From contig URDK01000112.1 of the NCBI GenBank assembly GCA_900546485.1, forward strand, positions 1 to 7,217: DNA of 7,217 nt. The letters are read 5' to 3'. The DNA is from an uncultured Eubacteriales bacterium (GTDB lineage: Bacteria > Bacillota > Clostridia > Oscillospirales > Oscillospiraceae). The notes beneath the pieces are model-generated. The model was given only the letters and a program-made list of their open reading frames with translations, was not told where the DNA came from and did no database searches. Shown here piece by piece: positions 1-5,839 of this stretch; position 1 is the first letter of the stretch, and every line of letters starts with the position of its first letter. Made by a program: the position numbers and the translations under genes.

Positions 1-1512
1 GCTGGTGGAATCGTCCAGGATCAGGATCTTCGGCTTCTTAAGAAGGGCTCTGGCAATACAGAGCCTCTGCTTCTGGCCGCCGGAGACGTTCACGCCGCCC
101 TGGTCGAGCCGTGTGTCGAAGCCCTGAGGCATGGCCATTATGAAATCGTAGGCCTGGGCGTTTTTCGCGGCCTGGATGAGCTCTTCCTCGGTCGCGTCGG
201 CGCGGCCCCAGAGCAGGTTCTCACGCACCGTGCCGGTGAAGAGCACGTTGGTCTGCAGCACCATGCCTATGCGGCTGCGCAGCTCGGCGAGCGGGTAGTC
301 GCGCACATCCACGCCGTCCACGAGCACCTGACCGCCTGTCACATCGTAGAATCGGGGGATGAGGTTCACGAGCGTGGACTTGCCGGTGCCGGTGCCGCCG
401 ACGATGGCCACGAACTGTCCGGGTTCTACCGTGAGGTCTATGCCGTGCAGCACGTCGTCGCCACTGCCGGTGGCGCTGTACTTGAAGTTGACGTCGCGGA
501 ACTCGACCTTGCCGCGGCTCTCAGGCAGCTCAAGGCTGTGGCTCTCGGGAGAATCGGCGATGTCCGGCTCGGCCTCGAGAACCTCGATCACACGGCGCGC
601 GCAGGCTATGGCGCGGGTCAGCATCAGCAGGCACATGCCCACCATGAGTACGCTCATGAGCACCTGGACGATGTAGGAGAAAAAGGCGTAGAGCTCGCCG
701 GGCAGCAGCTCACCCTTGGCGACGAAGCCGCCGCCGAACCACATGACGCCGAGTATGGAGGCATACATTGAGAGCATCATGATGGGGCTTATGAGTATGA
801 CGCGCATGACGGCGGAGAGACCGGCGTCGCGCAGCTCGTCGTTGGACTTCTTGAACTTTGCCCGCTCGTGGTTTCCGCGCACGAAGGCCTTCACCACGCG
901 GATGCCTACGAGGTTTTCCTGCACGGTGTTGTTCAGGCCGTCTATCTTTTCCTGGAAGCGAGTGAAGAGTTTCTCACAGCTCCGCATGATGATAAACAGC
1001 AGCAGGCACATGACGGGGATGACCACAACGATGACCAGCGTCAGCCGCGCGTTCATCGTGAGGCAGACCACCAGCGCGGAGATGAGCTGCACCGGAGCGC
1101 GCACCAGCATGCGCAGGCACATCATGACCGTGAGCTGGATGGTGTTCACGTCGTTGGTCATCCTTGTGATGAGCGAGGCCGAGGAGAAACGGTCTATGTC
1201 GGCGAAGGAGAAGTCCTGTATCTTGCTGAACATCTCGCTGCGCAGGTTGCGACCGAGGCCCTGGCTGGCAACGGCGGAGTACTTGGCCGCCGCCATGCCG
1301 CAGTAGAGCGAGAGCACCGAGAGTGCCAGCATTCCCAGTCCGGCCTTCCAGATGTAGGCCATGCCCCCGTCGCCGTTTATGCCGTCGTCGATTATCCCGG
1401 CCATGAGCAGGGGGAGAAAGAGCTCGCATATCGCCTCGATGGCGATGAACGTGGGTGCTTTGATCGTGTCCTTCTCATAGCCTTTTATGTGTACGAACAG
1501 TTTTCTCAGCAT
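1..1512 (-). CDS. ABC multidrug exporter half-transporter (TMD-NBD), degenerate-site subunit, C-terminus cut by window edge
   Basis: The reading frame is open from ATG 1512 to the left edge, giving 504 residues; the last 70 or so (H-loop, C-terminal helices) lie outside. Residues about 15-310 are a type-IV exporter transmembrane domain with six hydrophobic stretches and the family segments SLITRMTNDVNTIQ and GIRVVKAFVRG. The nucleotide-binding domain follows: Walker A GGTGTGKST (372-380), Q-loop Q420, signature SGGQ (477-480) and Walker B ILILDDSTS (496-504). The usual catalytic glutamate after Walker B is Asp501, the pattern of the degenerate-site half of heterodimeric exporters such as BmrC or TM287. 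It should therefore pair with a second half-transporter, probably the next gene past the left edge. The start is set by GGAGGGT (1518-1524), 5 bases before the ATG. The ATG lies inside the end of the MarR gene, so the two are one operon and translationally coupled. The substrate cannot be read from the sequence; drug or toxic-compound efflux is inferred from the family and the MarR neighbour. Confidence 0.93.
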   Translation of the reverse strand, partial: MLRKLFVHIKGYEKDTIKAPTFIAIEAICELFLPLLMAGIIDDGINGDGGMAYIWKAGLGMLALSVLSLYCGMAAAKYSAVASQGLGRNLRSEMFSKIQDFSFADIDRFSSASLITRMTNDVNTIQLTVMMCLRMLVRAPVQLISALVVCLTMNARLTLVIVVVIPVMCLLLFIIMRSCEKLFTRFQEKIDGLNNTVQENLVGIRVVKAFVRGNHERAKFKKSNDELRDAGLSAVMRVILISPIMMLSMYASILGVMWFGGGFVAKGELLPGELYAFFSYIVQVLMSVLMVGMCLLMLTRAIACARRVIEVLEAEPDIADSPESHSLELPESRGKVEFRDVNFKYSATGSGDDVLHGIDLTVEPGQFVAIVGGTGTGKSTLVNLIPRFYDVTGGQVLVDGVDVRDYPLAELRSRIGMVLQTNVLFTGTVRENLLWGRADATEEELIQAAKNAQAYDFIMAMPQGFDTRLDQGGVNVSGGQKQRLCIARALLKKPKILILDDSTS

Positions 1513-1997
1513 TGCGTACCCTCCTTGGCGGCAAGCGCACGGAGATTATCCGTGATGCGCCCGAAATATGCCGAGACGGAGCGCAGCTCCTCGTCAGTAA
1601 AGCCGCTGTACATCGCCTCGTCCACCTCGGTGAACACATCGACGTATTTTCGTGCAACCTCGCGGCCCTTGTCGGTTATCCTGATGCGCTTGCGGCGCAT
1701 ATCCTTTTCCTCGGCCTCGCGTACGATGCAGCCCTGCTTCTCCAGCGCTTTAAGCGCCGCCGTGACGGAGGCGGGCGAGACCCTGAGCCGCCGCGAGAGC
1801 TCCTTTTGCATAACGAAGCCCTCGTCTGCGCCGAAATGCTCCAGCAAAAAGAGTATGAACGGATGCCCGCAGTCGCGCACGTCGTACTTATCCAGCAGCG
1901 CATCCGTCGCCGTGCGGTGAGCAAGGTGCAGCATTCGGAATTGCCACGCAGGCGACGAGAGTACGACGTCGTTTTGATCTATGCAGCAGTTTTCCAT
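1506..1997 (-). CDS. MarR-family transcriptional regulator
   Basis: This is a 163-residue winged helix-turn-helix protein of normal MarR length. The recognition-helix region SPASVTAALKALEKQG (74-89) and the wing DMRRKRIRITDKG (99-111), with the family Asp-x-Arg pair D99/R101, are clear. Flanking N- and C-terminal helices (about 15-40 and 110-157) would form the dimer interface. I chose ATG 1997, with GGAGG (2003-2007) 5 bases upstream. A TTG at 2009 would add four residues but overlaps that ribosome site. The stop overlaps the ABC exporter start by 7 bases. Two MarR-like palindromes lie in its own leader, so it most likely represses itself and the exporter until a ligand releases it. That is inference from family behaviour; the ligand is unknown. 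Cysteines at 4, 5, 42 and 89 could allow redox sensing, but nothing in the sequence proves it. Confidence 0.93.
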   Translation of the reverse strand: MENCCIDQNDVVLSSPAWQFRMLHLAHRTATDALLDKYDVRDCGHPFILFLLEHFGADEGFVMQKELSRRLRVSPASVTAALKALEKQGCIVREAEEKDMRRKRIRITDKGREVARKYVDVFTEVDEAMYSGFTDEELRSVSAYFGRITDNLRALAAKEGTQC

Positions 1998-2000
1998 AGT

Positions 2001-2007
2001 TCCCTCC
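2001..2007 (-). promoter_or_regulatory. Shine-Dalgarno of the marR-type gene
   Basis: On the minus strand this reads GGAGGGA and is followed by ACT and the ATG at 1997. The good match and spacing fix the start at 1997. The in-frame TTG at 2009 is rejected because its first codons are the ribosome site itself. Confidence 0.85.
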
Positions 2008-2012
2008 AATAG

Positions 2013-2024
2013 TTAGCGCTCTAA
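2013..2024. promoter_or_regulatory. MarR-type operator half of a pair, site proximal to the gene
   Basis: This is TTAGCGCTCTAA, a near-palindrome with perfect TTAG/CTAA arms. It lies between the predicted transcription start and the ribosome site of the MarR-type gene, 3 bases from a second copy. The position fits a roadblock or promoter-occlusion operator for autorepression. Assignment to this MarR protein is inferred from location and symmetry. Confidence 0.65.
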
Positions 2025-2027
2025 AAG

Positions 2028-2039
2028 TTAGAGCTCTAA
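2028..2039. promoter_or_regulatory. MarR-type operator, perfect 12-bp palindrome
   Basis: TTAGAGCTCTAA is a perfect palindrome and shares its TTAG/CTAA arms with the neighbouring site; the two centres are 15 bp apart. It lies just downstream of the predicted transcription start (about 2048) of the MarR-ABC operon. AT-rich arms around a short palindromic core are typical of MarR operators. Two sites this close suggest two dimers bound side by side. Confidence 0.7.
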
Positions 2040-2049
2040 ATATTCACTC

Positions 2050-2096
2050 GCAAAATAATACAGCGCCGCCTGTGAAAAGTCAACAGGCGGCGCTGT
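2050..2096 (-). terminator. Intrinsic terminator hairpin after the membrane-protein gene
   Basis: A perfect 14-bp GC-rich inverted repeat (2060-2073 with 2083-2096, 9-base loop) lies 40 bases past the stop at 2137. Read on the minus strand, the stem is followed by ATTATTTTG, a moderate T-tract. On the plus strand nothing T-rich follows, so the orientation is minus. The tail is not a perfect T run, so termination may be partial. The same DNA carries the promoter of the next operon. Confidence 0.7.
2055..2083 (-). promoter_or_regulatory. Housekeeping (sigma-A type) promoter of the MarR-ABC operon
   Basis: On the minus strand the -35 is TTGACT (2078-2083) and the -10 is TATTAT (2055-2060), separated by exactly 17 bases (2061-2077). 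Each hexamer matches the consensus at five of six positions. The predicted start is near 2048, giving a leader of about 50 bases with both MarR-like palindromes. The -35 straddles the loop of the 2060-2096 hairpin and its first arm base, and the spacer is the second arm. Confidence 0.75.
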
Positions 2097-2136
2097 GAAC
2101 AATTTGTTAAATCGCACAATGGCAGGAAAATGGGAC

Positions 2137-2607
2137 TCAGTTCTTGAACTCGAACTTGAGGTCGCAGTTCAGAGCGCGGAGTGCGGCGCGCATCTTGGGC
2201 AGGTCGCACTGATTCATGGCCTGGCGCAGGTCGTCATCGGGGACGAAGCGGCAATAGGTGTGGCAGAAGGCCTCGAAGTTGCTCTTGGTGCTGGGCCCGA
2301 GCTTCTTTATGTAGAGGATTATGCCGAGCACTGCGCCTACGAAGAAGCAGATGGTGAGATAGAGCGCCGCAAAGTGAACAACCAAAAAGCCGAGACCGAC
2401 GCAGATGACAAGCCAGATTATTACCGAGATGGTGTTGAGCCTGTTCGCGCCCTTCGCGGCAAAGAGCTCGCCATTCATGGCCTTGCCGAACTTTGAGATG
2501 AGCGGATAAGCCACAGTGAAGTCAAAGATAAGCTGCCTCAGGCAGATGTAGAAGTAAAACCAGCCCGCAACAAAGATGAGCGCACCGTACATGATTTTCA
2601 TTTCCAT
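2137..2607 (-). CDS. Unrecognised small membrane protein, about three transmembrane helices
   Basis: I do not recognise this 156-residue protein. Visible are three hydrophobic segments (about 5-25, 58-77 and 79-100), a 30-residue polar loop after the first (about 28-57), and a soluble C-terminal part (about 101-156) with charged helices, cysteines at 115, 119, 134 and 148, and the acidic run DDD (124-126). The start is ATG 2607, with GGAGGT (2616-2621) 8 bases upstream. An ATG at 2601 is possible but badly spaced. An ATG at 2614 is in another frame and almost touches the ribosome site. The gene is monocistronic by layout: a terminator follows and it diverges from spoIIIAA. Nothing in it points to sporulation or to the efflux operon, and no function is claimed. 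It is confidently a real gene because of the ribosome site, membrane topology and terminator. Confidence 0.8.
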   Translation of the reverse strand: MEMKIMYGALIFVAGWFYFYICLRQLIFDFTVAYPLISKFGKAMNGELFAAKGANRLNTISVIIWLVICVGLGFLVVHFAALYLTICFFVGAVLGIILYIKKLGPSTKSNFEAFCHTYCRFVPDDDLRQAMNQCDLPKMRAALRALNCDLKFEFKN

Positions 2608-2640
2608 AGATCATGACCTCCAAAATTCGGCACTTTTGTA

Positions 2641-2669
2641 AGTCTATCACCTTTTCGTCGGATTTGCAA
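2641..2669 (-). promoter_or_regulatory. Possible promoter of the small membrane-protein gene
   Basis: On the minus strand TTGCAA (2664-2669) and TAGACT (2641-2646) are separated by 17 bases. Each matches the sigma-A consensus at four of six positions. This would give a leader of roughly 25-30 bases ahead of the gene at 2607. The match is only moderate. Confidence 0.35.
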
Positions 2670-2693
2670 GCGGCAGTAGTCCACAAATGGTTT

Positions 2694-2719
2694 ACATAAT
2701 TAAAAGGCCGCCATTCAAG
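2694..2719 (+). promoter_or_regulatory. Weak candidate sigma-E promoter of the spoIIIA operon
   Basis: In Bacillus the spoIIIA operon is read by mother-cell sigma-E, whose -10 consensus is CATACA-T. Here CATTCAAG (2712-2719) matches most of that, and ACATAAT (2694-2700) holds the ATA core of the -35. The spacer is 11 bases, short of the usual 14-15, so this is a tentative placement. No better candidate is visible between 2640 and 2740. Confidence 0.25.
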
Positions 2720-2724
2720 GTCTA

Positions 2725-2734
2725 ACTTGTCCTG
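2725..2734 (-). promoter_or_regulatory. SpoIIID-like binding box in the spoIIIA leader
   Basis: The minus strand reads CAGGACAAGT, which fits the published SpoIIID consensus WWRRACARNY at nine of ten positions and contains the GGACAAG core. It lies between the candidate -10 and the ribosome site of spoIIIAA, where a bound protein could block transcription. SpoIIID is the mother-cell regulator that tunes sigma-E genes. The site assignment is inferred from motif and place. Confidence 0.45.
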
Positions 2735-2740
2735 AAGAGG
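2735..2740 (+). promoter_or_regulatory. Probable ribosome site of spoIIIAA, unusually far from the ATG
   Basis: AAGAGG is the only purine-rich stretch ahead of spoIIIAA. It lies 14 bases from ATG 2755, beyond the usual 5-9, but 5 bases from an in-frame ATT (2746). Initiation is either inefficient at the ATG or uses the rare ATT. Confidence 0.5.
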
Positions 2741-2754
2741 AATAGATTGTCCAC

Positions 2755-3645
2755 ATGAGAGACAGTGAAGGCTTTGAAAACGCGGCGGCGCTGCTGCCGC
2801 AGGATATGCGCTCGGACGTGATGGCCCTGCCGGAGCAGCTGCGCGCCGGGGCGGAGGAGCTGCGGCTGCGCGCCGGCAGGCGCCTGTCACTGGCCTTGTC
2901 GGAGGGCGAGAGCCCGGTTGGCAAGCGCCAGATCACGCCCCGCGACCTCGACACCGTACTTGAAAACGCCACGCGCGCCTCGGCGCACACGGCGCTCGAG
3001 AGCGTCGCGGCGGGCTTTGTGACCGTGCGGGGCGGATGCCGGGTCGGACTTTGCGGCGAGACGGTGGTGCGCGAGGGCGGCGTGCGCTCCATACGGCGGC
3101 TCTCCTCGCTCGGCATACGCATTCCACGCCAGCACCGGGGCTGCGCTGCGGAGGTCTACGCCCGCCTGCTGGAGCTCGGGTTGCCTGATACGCTCATAGT
3201 CTCACCGCCAGGCGCGGGCAAGACGACGCTGCTGCGCGAGCTGGTGCGCCACATCTCCGAAGGCGGACGGCGCGTCTCGCTCATCGATGAGCGGGGCGAG
3301 GCGGCGGGGGTCTGGGAGGGCCAGCCGCTCTTCGATGTGGGTCCCTGCACGGACGTGATGACCGGTGCGCCGAAGGCCGAGGCCGCCGCGATGCTCATAC
3401 GGGCCATGACGCCGCAGGTCCTGGCTATGGACGAGATAACAACGCCTGCGGACGCCGACGCGGCGCGTCTTGCGGCCGGCTGCGGCGTGAGGCTCCTTGC
3501 AACGGCTCACGCGGGCAGTATTCGGGAACTGAAGCTCCGGTCGGTGTATCGTCCACTGCTGGAGGAGGGAGTGTTCGGCGCAGCGGTGATGATAGAGCGG
3601 CGAGCGGGGGAGCGGCGTTACAGATTGGAGGTGCTCGGCGGATGA
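2755..3645 (+). CDS. spoIIIAA: Stage III sporulation protein AA, AAA-type ATPase
   Basis: This 296-residue protein (about 307 in B. subtilis) is the cytoplasmic ATPase of the SpoIIIA-SpoIIQ channel, resembling secretion ATPases of type II/IV systems. The N-terminal domain has the family features FENAAALLPQ (7-16) and the EELRLRAGR segment near 34-42. Walker A is SPPGAGKTT (150-158) with K156, and Walker B is VLAMDE (222-227) with D226/E227. The LIDERGEAAG stretch near 180 is typical of the family. Serine at 150 replaces the first Walker A glycine. It is the first gene of the operon and ends in an ATGA overlap with spoIIIAB. The start is uncertain: ATG 2755 sits 14 bases after AAGAGG (2735-2740), a long gap. 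No other ATG, GTG or TTG is in frame before the stop at 2743, and an ATT at 2746 is ideally spaced. Confidence 0.96.
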   Translation: MRDSEGFENAAALLPQDMRSDVMALPEQLRAGAEELRLRAGRRLSLALSEGESPVGKRQITPRDLDTVLENATRASAHTALESVAAGFVTVRGGCRVGLCGETVVREGGVRSIRRLSSLGIRIPRQHRGCAAEVYARLLELGLPDTLIVSPPGAGKTTLLRELVRHISEGGRRVSLIDERGEAAGVWEGQPLFDVGPCTDVMTGAPKAEAAAMLIRAMTPQVLAMDEITTPADADAARLAAGCGVRLLATAHAGSIRELKLRSVYRPLLEEGVFGAAVMIERRAGERRYRLEVLGG

Positions 3646-4145
3646 GGCTTATGGGAGCGGCGCTGATAGCTGCGGCATTTGCCGCCTGGGGATTTTCAGA
3701 GGCGCTTCGGCTGCGCAGGCGGGCGCGGCTCATATCCGCGCTATGCTCGGGCCTGGAGCTGCTGCGGGGAGAGATAGTCTCCCGCCTCGCGCCTATGCCG
3801 GAGGCGGCGGAACGTCTTGCCGTAAACGGCCTGGAGCCGACGCGCAAATTTTATGCGGCGGTCTGCGCGGGGCTGGAAAACCTGGGCGGGGCGGAATTTT
3901 CTGAGATCTGGCGTGGGGCGCTGGACCTCCTGGACATAGACGATGCCGCACGCGCGGCAATGGAAAACTTGGGCGGCAGCCTTGGCCGTTACGGCGCCGC
4001 TGAGCAGGCCTCGGCGATAAGTGCCTGCGAGCTTGAGCTGCGGCGCGAGGCGGAGCGCGCGGCGCAGGAGGCTCAGGTCATGGGCAAGCTCCGCGCAGGC
4101 CTCGCGGCGGGCGCGGGGTTGATACTGGCGATAGTCCTGTACTGA
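3642..4145 (+). CDS. spoIIIAB: Stage III sporulation protein AB
   Basis: This 167-residue protein matches the family length (171 in B. subtilis). It has an N-terminal membrane helix (about 4-19), a long helical soluble domain (20-148) with LELLRGEIVSRLAPMPEA (38-55), which is typical of the family, a charged helix near 129-150, and a hydrophobic C-terminal end (152-167). Distant likeness to type II secretion platform proteins (GspF) has been described for the family, so it probably anchors the ATPase at the mother-cell membrane; that role is inference. The ATG overlaps the spoIIIAA stop by 4 bases (ATGA). GGAGGTG (3627-3633) lies 8 bases upstream and confirms the start. Confidence 0.93.
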   Translation: MRLMGAALIAAAFAAWGFSEALRLRRRARLISALCSGLELLRGEIVSRLAPMPEAAERLAVNGLEPTRKFYAAVCAGLENLGGAEFSEIWRGALDLLDIDDAARAAMENLGGSLGRYGAAEQASAISACELELRREAERAAQEAQVMGKLRAGLAAGAGLILAIVLY

Positions 4146-4165
4146 AAGGAAAAGGTGGGCGGCAA

Positions 4166-4360
4166 ATGGAGGTCGAACTCATATTCAAGGTCGCGGCGGT
4201 GGGCATACTCGTCGCCGTGCTGAACATTCTGCTGACGCGCTCGGGCAGGGAGGAGCAGGCGCTCATGGTGACGATTACGGGCCTCATCATCGTCCTCGTG
4301 CTCGTCGTGCAGAAGATCAGCGAGCTGTTCGCGCTCATCAAGAGCCTGTTCATGTTCTGA
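4166..4360 (+). CDS. spoIIIAC: Stage III sporulation protein AC
   Basis: This 64-residue membrane protein (68 in B. subtilis) has two helices, about 5-23 and 32-51, separated by the short polar turn SGREEQA (26-32), which is conserved in the SpoIIIAC/AD family. It belongs to the membrane base of the feeding channel, and its fold is compared with small export-gate proteins of flagellar or type III systems. The ribosome site AAGGTGG (4152-4158) is 7 bases before the ATG. The gap from spoIIIAB is 20 bases and the gap to spoIIIAD is a single base. Position, size and turn together make the call firm. Confidence 0.94.
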   Translation: MEVELIFKVAAVGILVAVLNILLTRSGREEQALMVTITGLIIVLVLVVQKISELFALIKSLFMF

Positions 4361-4361
4361 G

Positions 4362-4748
4362 ATGGAGCTGGCGGCGAAGGCAGCGGCTGCGGGCGTCTGT
4401 GCGGCGCTCATGGTACTGCTGCTCAGGAAATCCAACGCGGAGCTTGCGCTTTGCCTCGGCCTTGCGGCCGGCGCGGCGATACTCATAGCCACACTGGGCC
4501 TCGCGGAGGACATCATAGGTGCGGCGGAGCGTGCGCAGGAGCTTTCCGGGCTCTCGCCCGCGCTCTTTACGCCGGTGGTCAAGTGCGTGGGCATAGGCAT
4601 CATCTGCGCTCTGGGCTCCGAGGCCTGCAAGGACGCGGGCAGCGGCCAGCTCGCCTCGGCGGTGGAGCTCGCGGGGGCCGCGGCGGCGCTGGTCTGCGCC
4701 CTGCCGCTCATCTCCGCGCTGCTGGACACTGTGGAGGGCATAGTATGA
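4362..4748 (+). CDS. spoIIIAD: Stage III sporulation protein AD
   Basis: This 128-residue protein (133 in B. subtilis) is a relative of SpoIIIAC with four hydrophobic segments (about 3-21, 27-48, 70-86 and 103-122). The family signature is clear: CKDAGSGQLASAVELAGA at 89-106. It is a component of the mother-cell membrane base of the channel. The ATG lies one base after the spoIIIAC stop, and no convincing ribosome site precedes it (only GAG next to the stop), so translation probably depends on ribosomes finishing spoIIIAC. Its stop overlaps the spoIIIAE start (ATGA). Confidence 0.94.
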   Translation: MELAAKAAAAGVCAALMVLLLRKSNAELALCLGLAAGAAILIATLGLAEDIIGAAERAQELSGLSPALFTPVVKCVGIGIICALGSEACKDAGSGQLASAVELAGAAAALVCALPLISALLDTVEGIV

Positions 4749-5839
4749 GGCGGCTGGTGCTGGCGCTGTTCGTGTGCATTGCCCTGTGTACGCCCGTACT
4801 GGCCTCGGACGCGCAGTCGGAACTCTACGACGCGCTGGACATCGCGGAGGCCGAGGAGGCGATGCCGGACGAGGCCAGAGACATTCTTGGCGACGTGGGG
4901 GTAGAGGACGCTCTGGAGCCCGAGGGCATGCTCTCGCGGCTGGCGGATGCGGTCTGGGACAAGCTGGGCTCACTCTGGCGCTCGGCGGCGGGCGCGGCGG
5001 CCAAGCTGGTGGCCATAGCGCTGCTCTGCTCCCTGGCCACGGCATTCACGGACGGCTCGACCGGGCGCTACGTTGGTCTCGCGGGCTGCCTTGCCGTCTC
5101 GGCCGTGGCGTTTTCAGACGCAGGCAGCTGCATTGAGGCTGGAGTCGCCGCACTGGAGGATCTGCAAACATTTTCCCGTGCGCTGCTGCCCTGCCTGACC
5201 GCCGCCGCGGCGGCCGGTGGAGCCGTCACCAGTGCGGCGGCAAAGTACGCGGCTACCGCGCTATTTATGGACATACTCATGACGGCCGCGCGGAACCTGC
5301 TGCTGCCGCTGGCCTACATATGCCTCGCGGCACGGACGGCCTCGGCGGCGCTCGACAGCCCGGCGATAGACGGGGCGTCCAAGCTCATAAGCAAGGTGAC
5401 AGGGATCGCCACGACGGTCATAATGACCGCCTTCACCGCCTGGCTGGGCATCACCGGGGCAGTTACGGGCGCGGCGGACGCAGTGACCTCGCGCGCGGCC
5501 AAGACTGCCATTTCTGCGGCTCTGCCCGTGGTGGGCGGCGTCATATCCGACGCGGCATCCACCGTCGTCGCAGGTGCAGGGCTTTTGAAAAACGCCGTAG
5601 GCGCCTTCGGGCTCATCGCGGCGGCCTGCGTCTGCCTCGCGCCCTTTCTGATGCTGGGGCTTCGCTATCTGTTTTACAAGGCGGCGGCGGCTCTGGCCGC
5701 GGCATTCGCGGACAAGCGCATTTCCGGGCTCATTTCGGAGCTTGGCGGCGTGTTCGGCATGGTGCTCGGTGTAGTCGGCGCCTCGGCGCTGATGCTGTTC
5801 ATATCCATCATATCCGTGACGAAGGCGGTGAGCGGATGA
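4745..5839 (+). CDS. spoIIIAE: Stage III sporulation protein AE, polytopic membrane protein
   Basis: This 364-residue protein (399 in B. subtilis) begins with a signal peptide (RRLVLALFVC, cleavage plausible after PVLA, residue 20), then an acidic extracytoplasmic region (21-78) and several hydrophobic segments between about 85 and 355. The family core SRAAKTAISAALPVVGG (249-265) followed by GLLKNAVGAFGLIAAA is clear. It is the largest membrane subunit of the SpoIIIA complex and resembles export-gate or permease-type proteins. The start at 4745 has GGAGGG (4733-4738) 6 bases upstream, overlaps the spoIIIAD stop by 4 bases, and gives a proper signal peptide. An in-frame ATG at 4451 would add 98 residues read out of frame from spoIIIAD and is rejected. 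The stop overlaps spoIIIAF (ATGA). Confidence 0.95.
   Translation: MRRLVLALFVCIALCTPVLASDAQSELYDALDIAEAEEAMPDEARDILGDVGVEDALEPEGMLSRLADAVWDKLGSLWRSAAGAAAKLVAIALLCSLATAFTDGSTGRYVGLAGCLAVSAVAFSDAGSCIEAGVAALEDLQTFSRALLPCLTAAAAAGGAVTSAAAKYAATALFMDILMTAARNLLLPLAYICLAARTASAALDSPAIDGASKLISKVTGIATTVIMTAFTAWLGITGAVTGAADAVTSRAAKTAISAALPVVGGVISDAASTVVAGAGLLKNAVGAFGLIAAACVCLAPFLMLGLRYLFYKAAAALAAAFADKRISGLISELGGVFGMVLGVVGASALMLFISIISVTKAVSG

Noticed and set aside
868..1920. Long plus-strand open frame of 350 codons
   Set aside because: It runs antisense across the ABC exporter and MarR genes, is rich in His/Glu/Arg in no recognisable pattern, has no ribosome site and crosses two well-supported genes. It is a shadow of GC-rich coding.
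2007..2009. TTG start for the MarR-type gene
   Set aside because: It would place the ribosome site GGAGGG inside the coding region and leave no site upstream. ATG 1997 is correctly spaced.
2716..2729. Short inverted repeat CAAG...CTTG in the spoIIIA leader
   Set aside because: Four-base arms are expected by chance. Only the CTTGTCC part has independent meaning as a SpoIIID-like box.
2679..2755. Direct repeat GTCCACA at 2679-2685 and 2749-2755
   Set aside because: Seven bases, 70 apart, with one copy touching the spoIIIAA start. There is no symmetry or third copy to support a regulatory role.
2522..2890. Minus-strand frame across the spoIIIA leader
   Set aside because: It spans the divergent intergenic region and overlaps both real genes. 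Its start is Pro/Ala/Arg repeat-like shadow of spoIIIAA.
4073..4741. Minus-strand frame of 222 codons opposite spoIIIAC-AD
   Set aside because: It is low-complexity Ala/Ser/Arg composition, has no ribosome site and lies wholly antisense to recognised genes.
4451..4744. Upstream in-frame extension of spoIIIAE
   Set aside because: The extra 98 residues are spoIIIAD read in another frame. ATG 4745 has a good ribosome site, couples to the spoIIIAD stop and begins a normal signal peptide.
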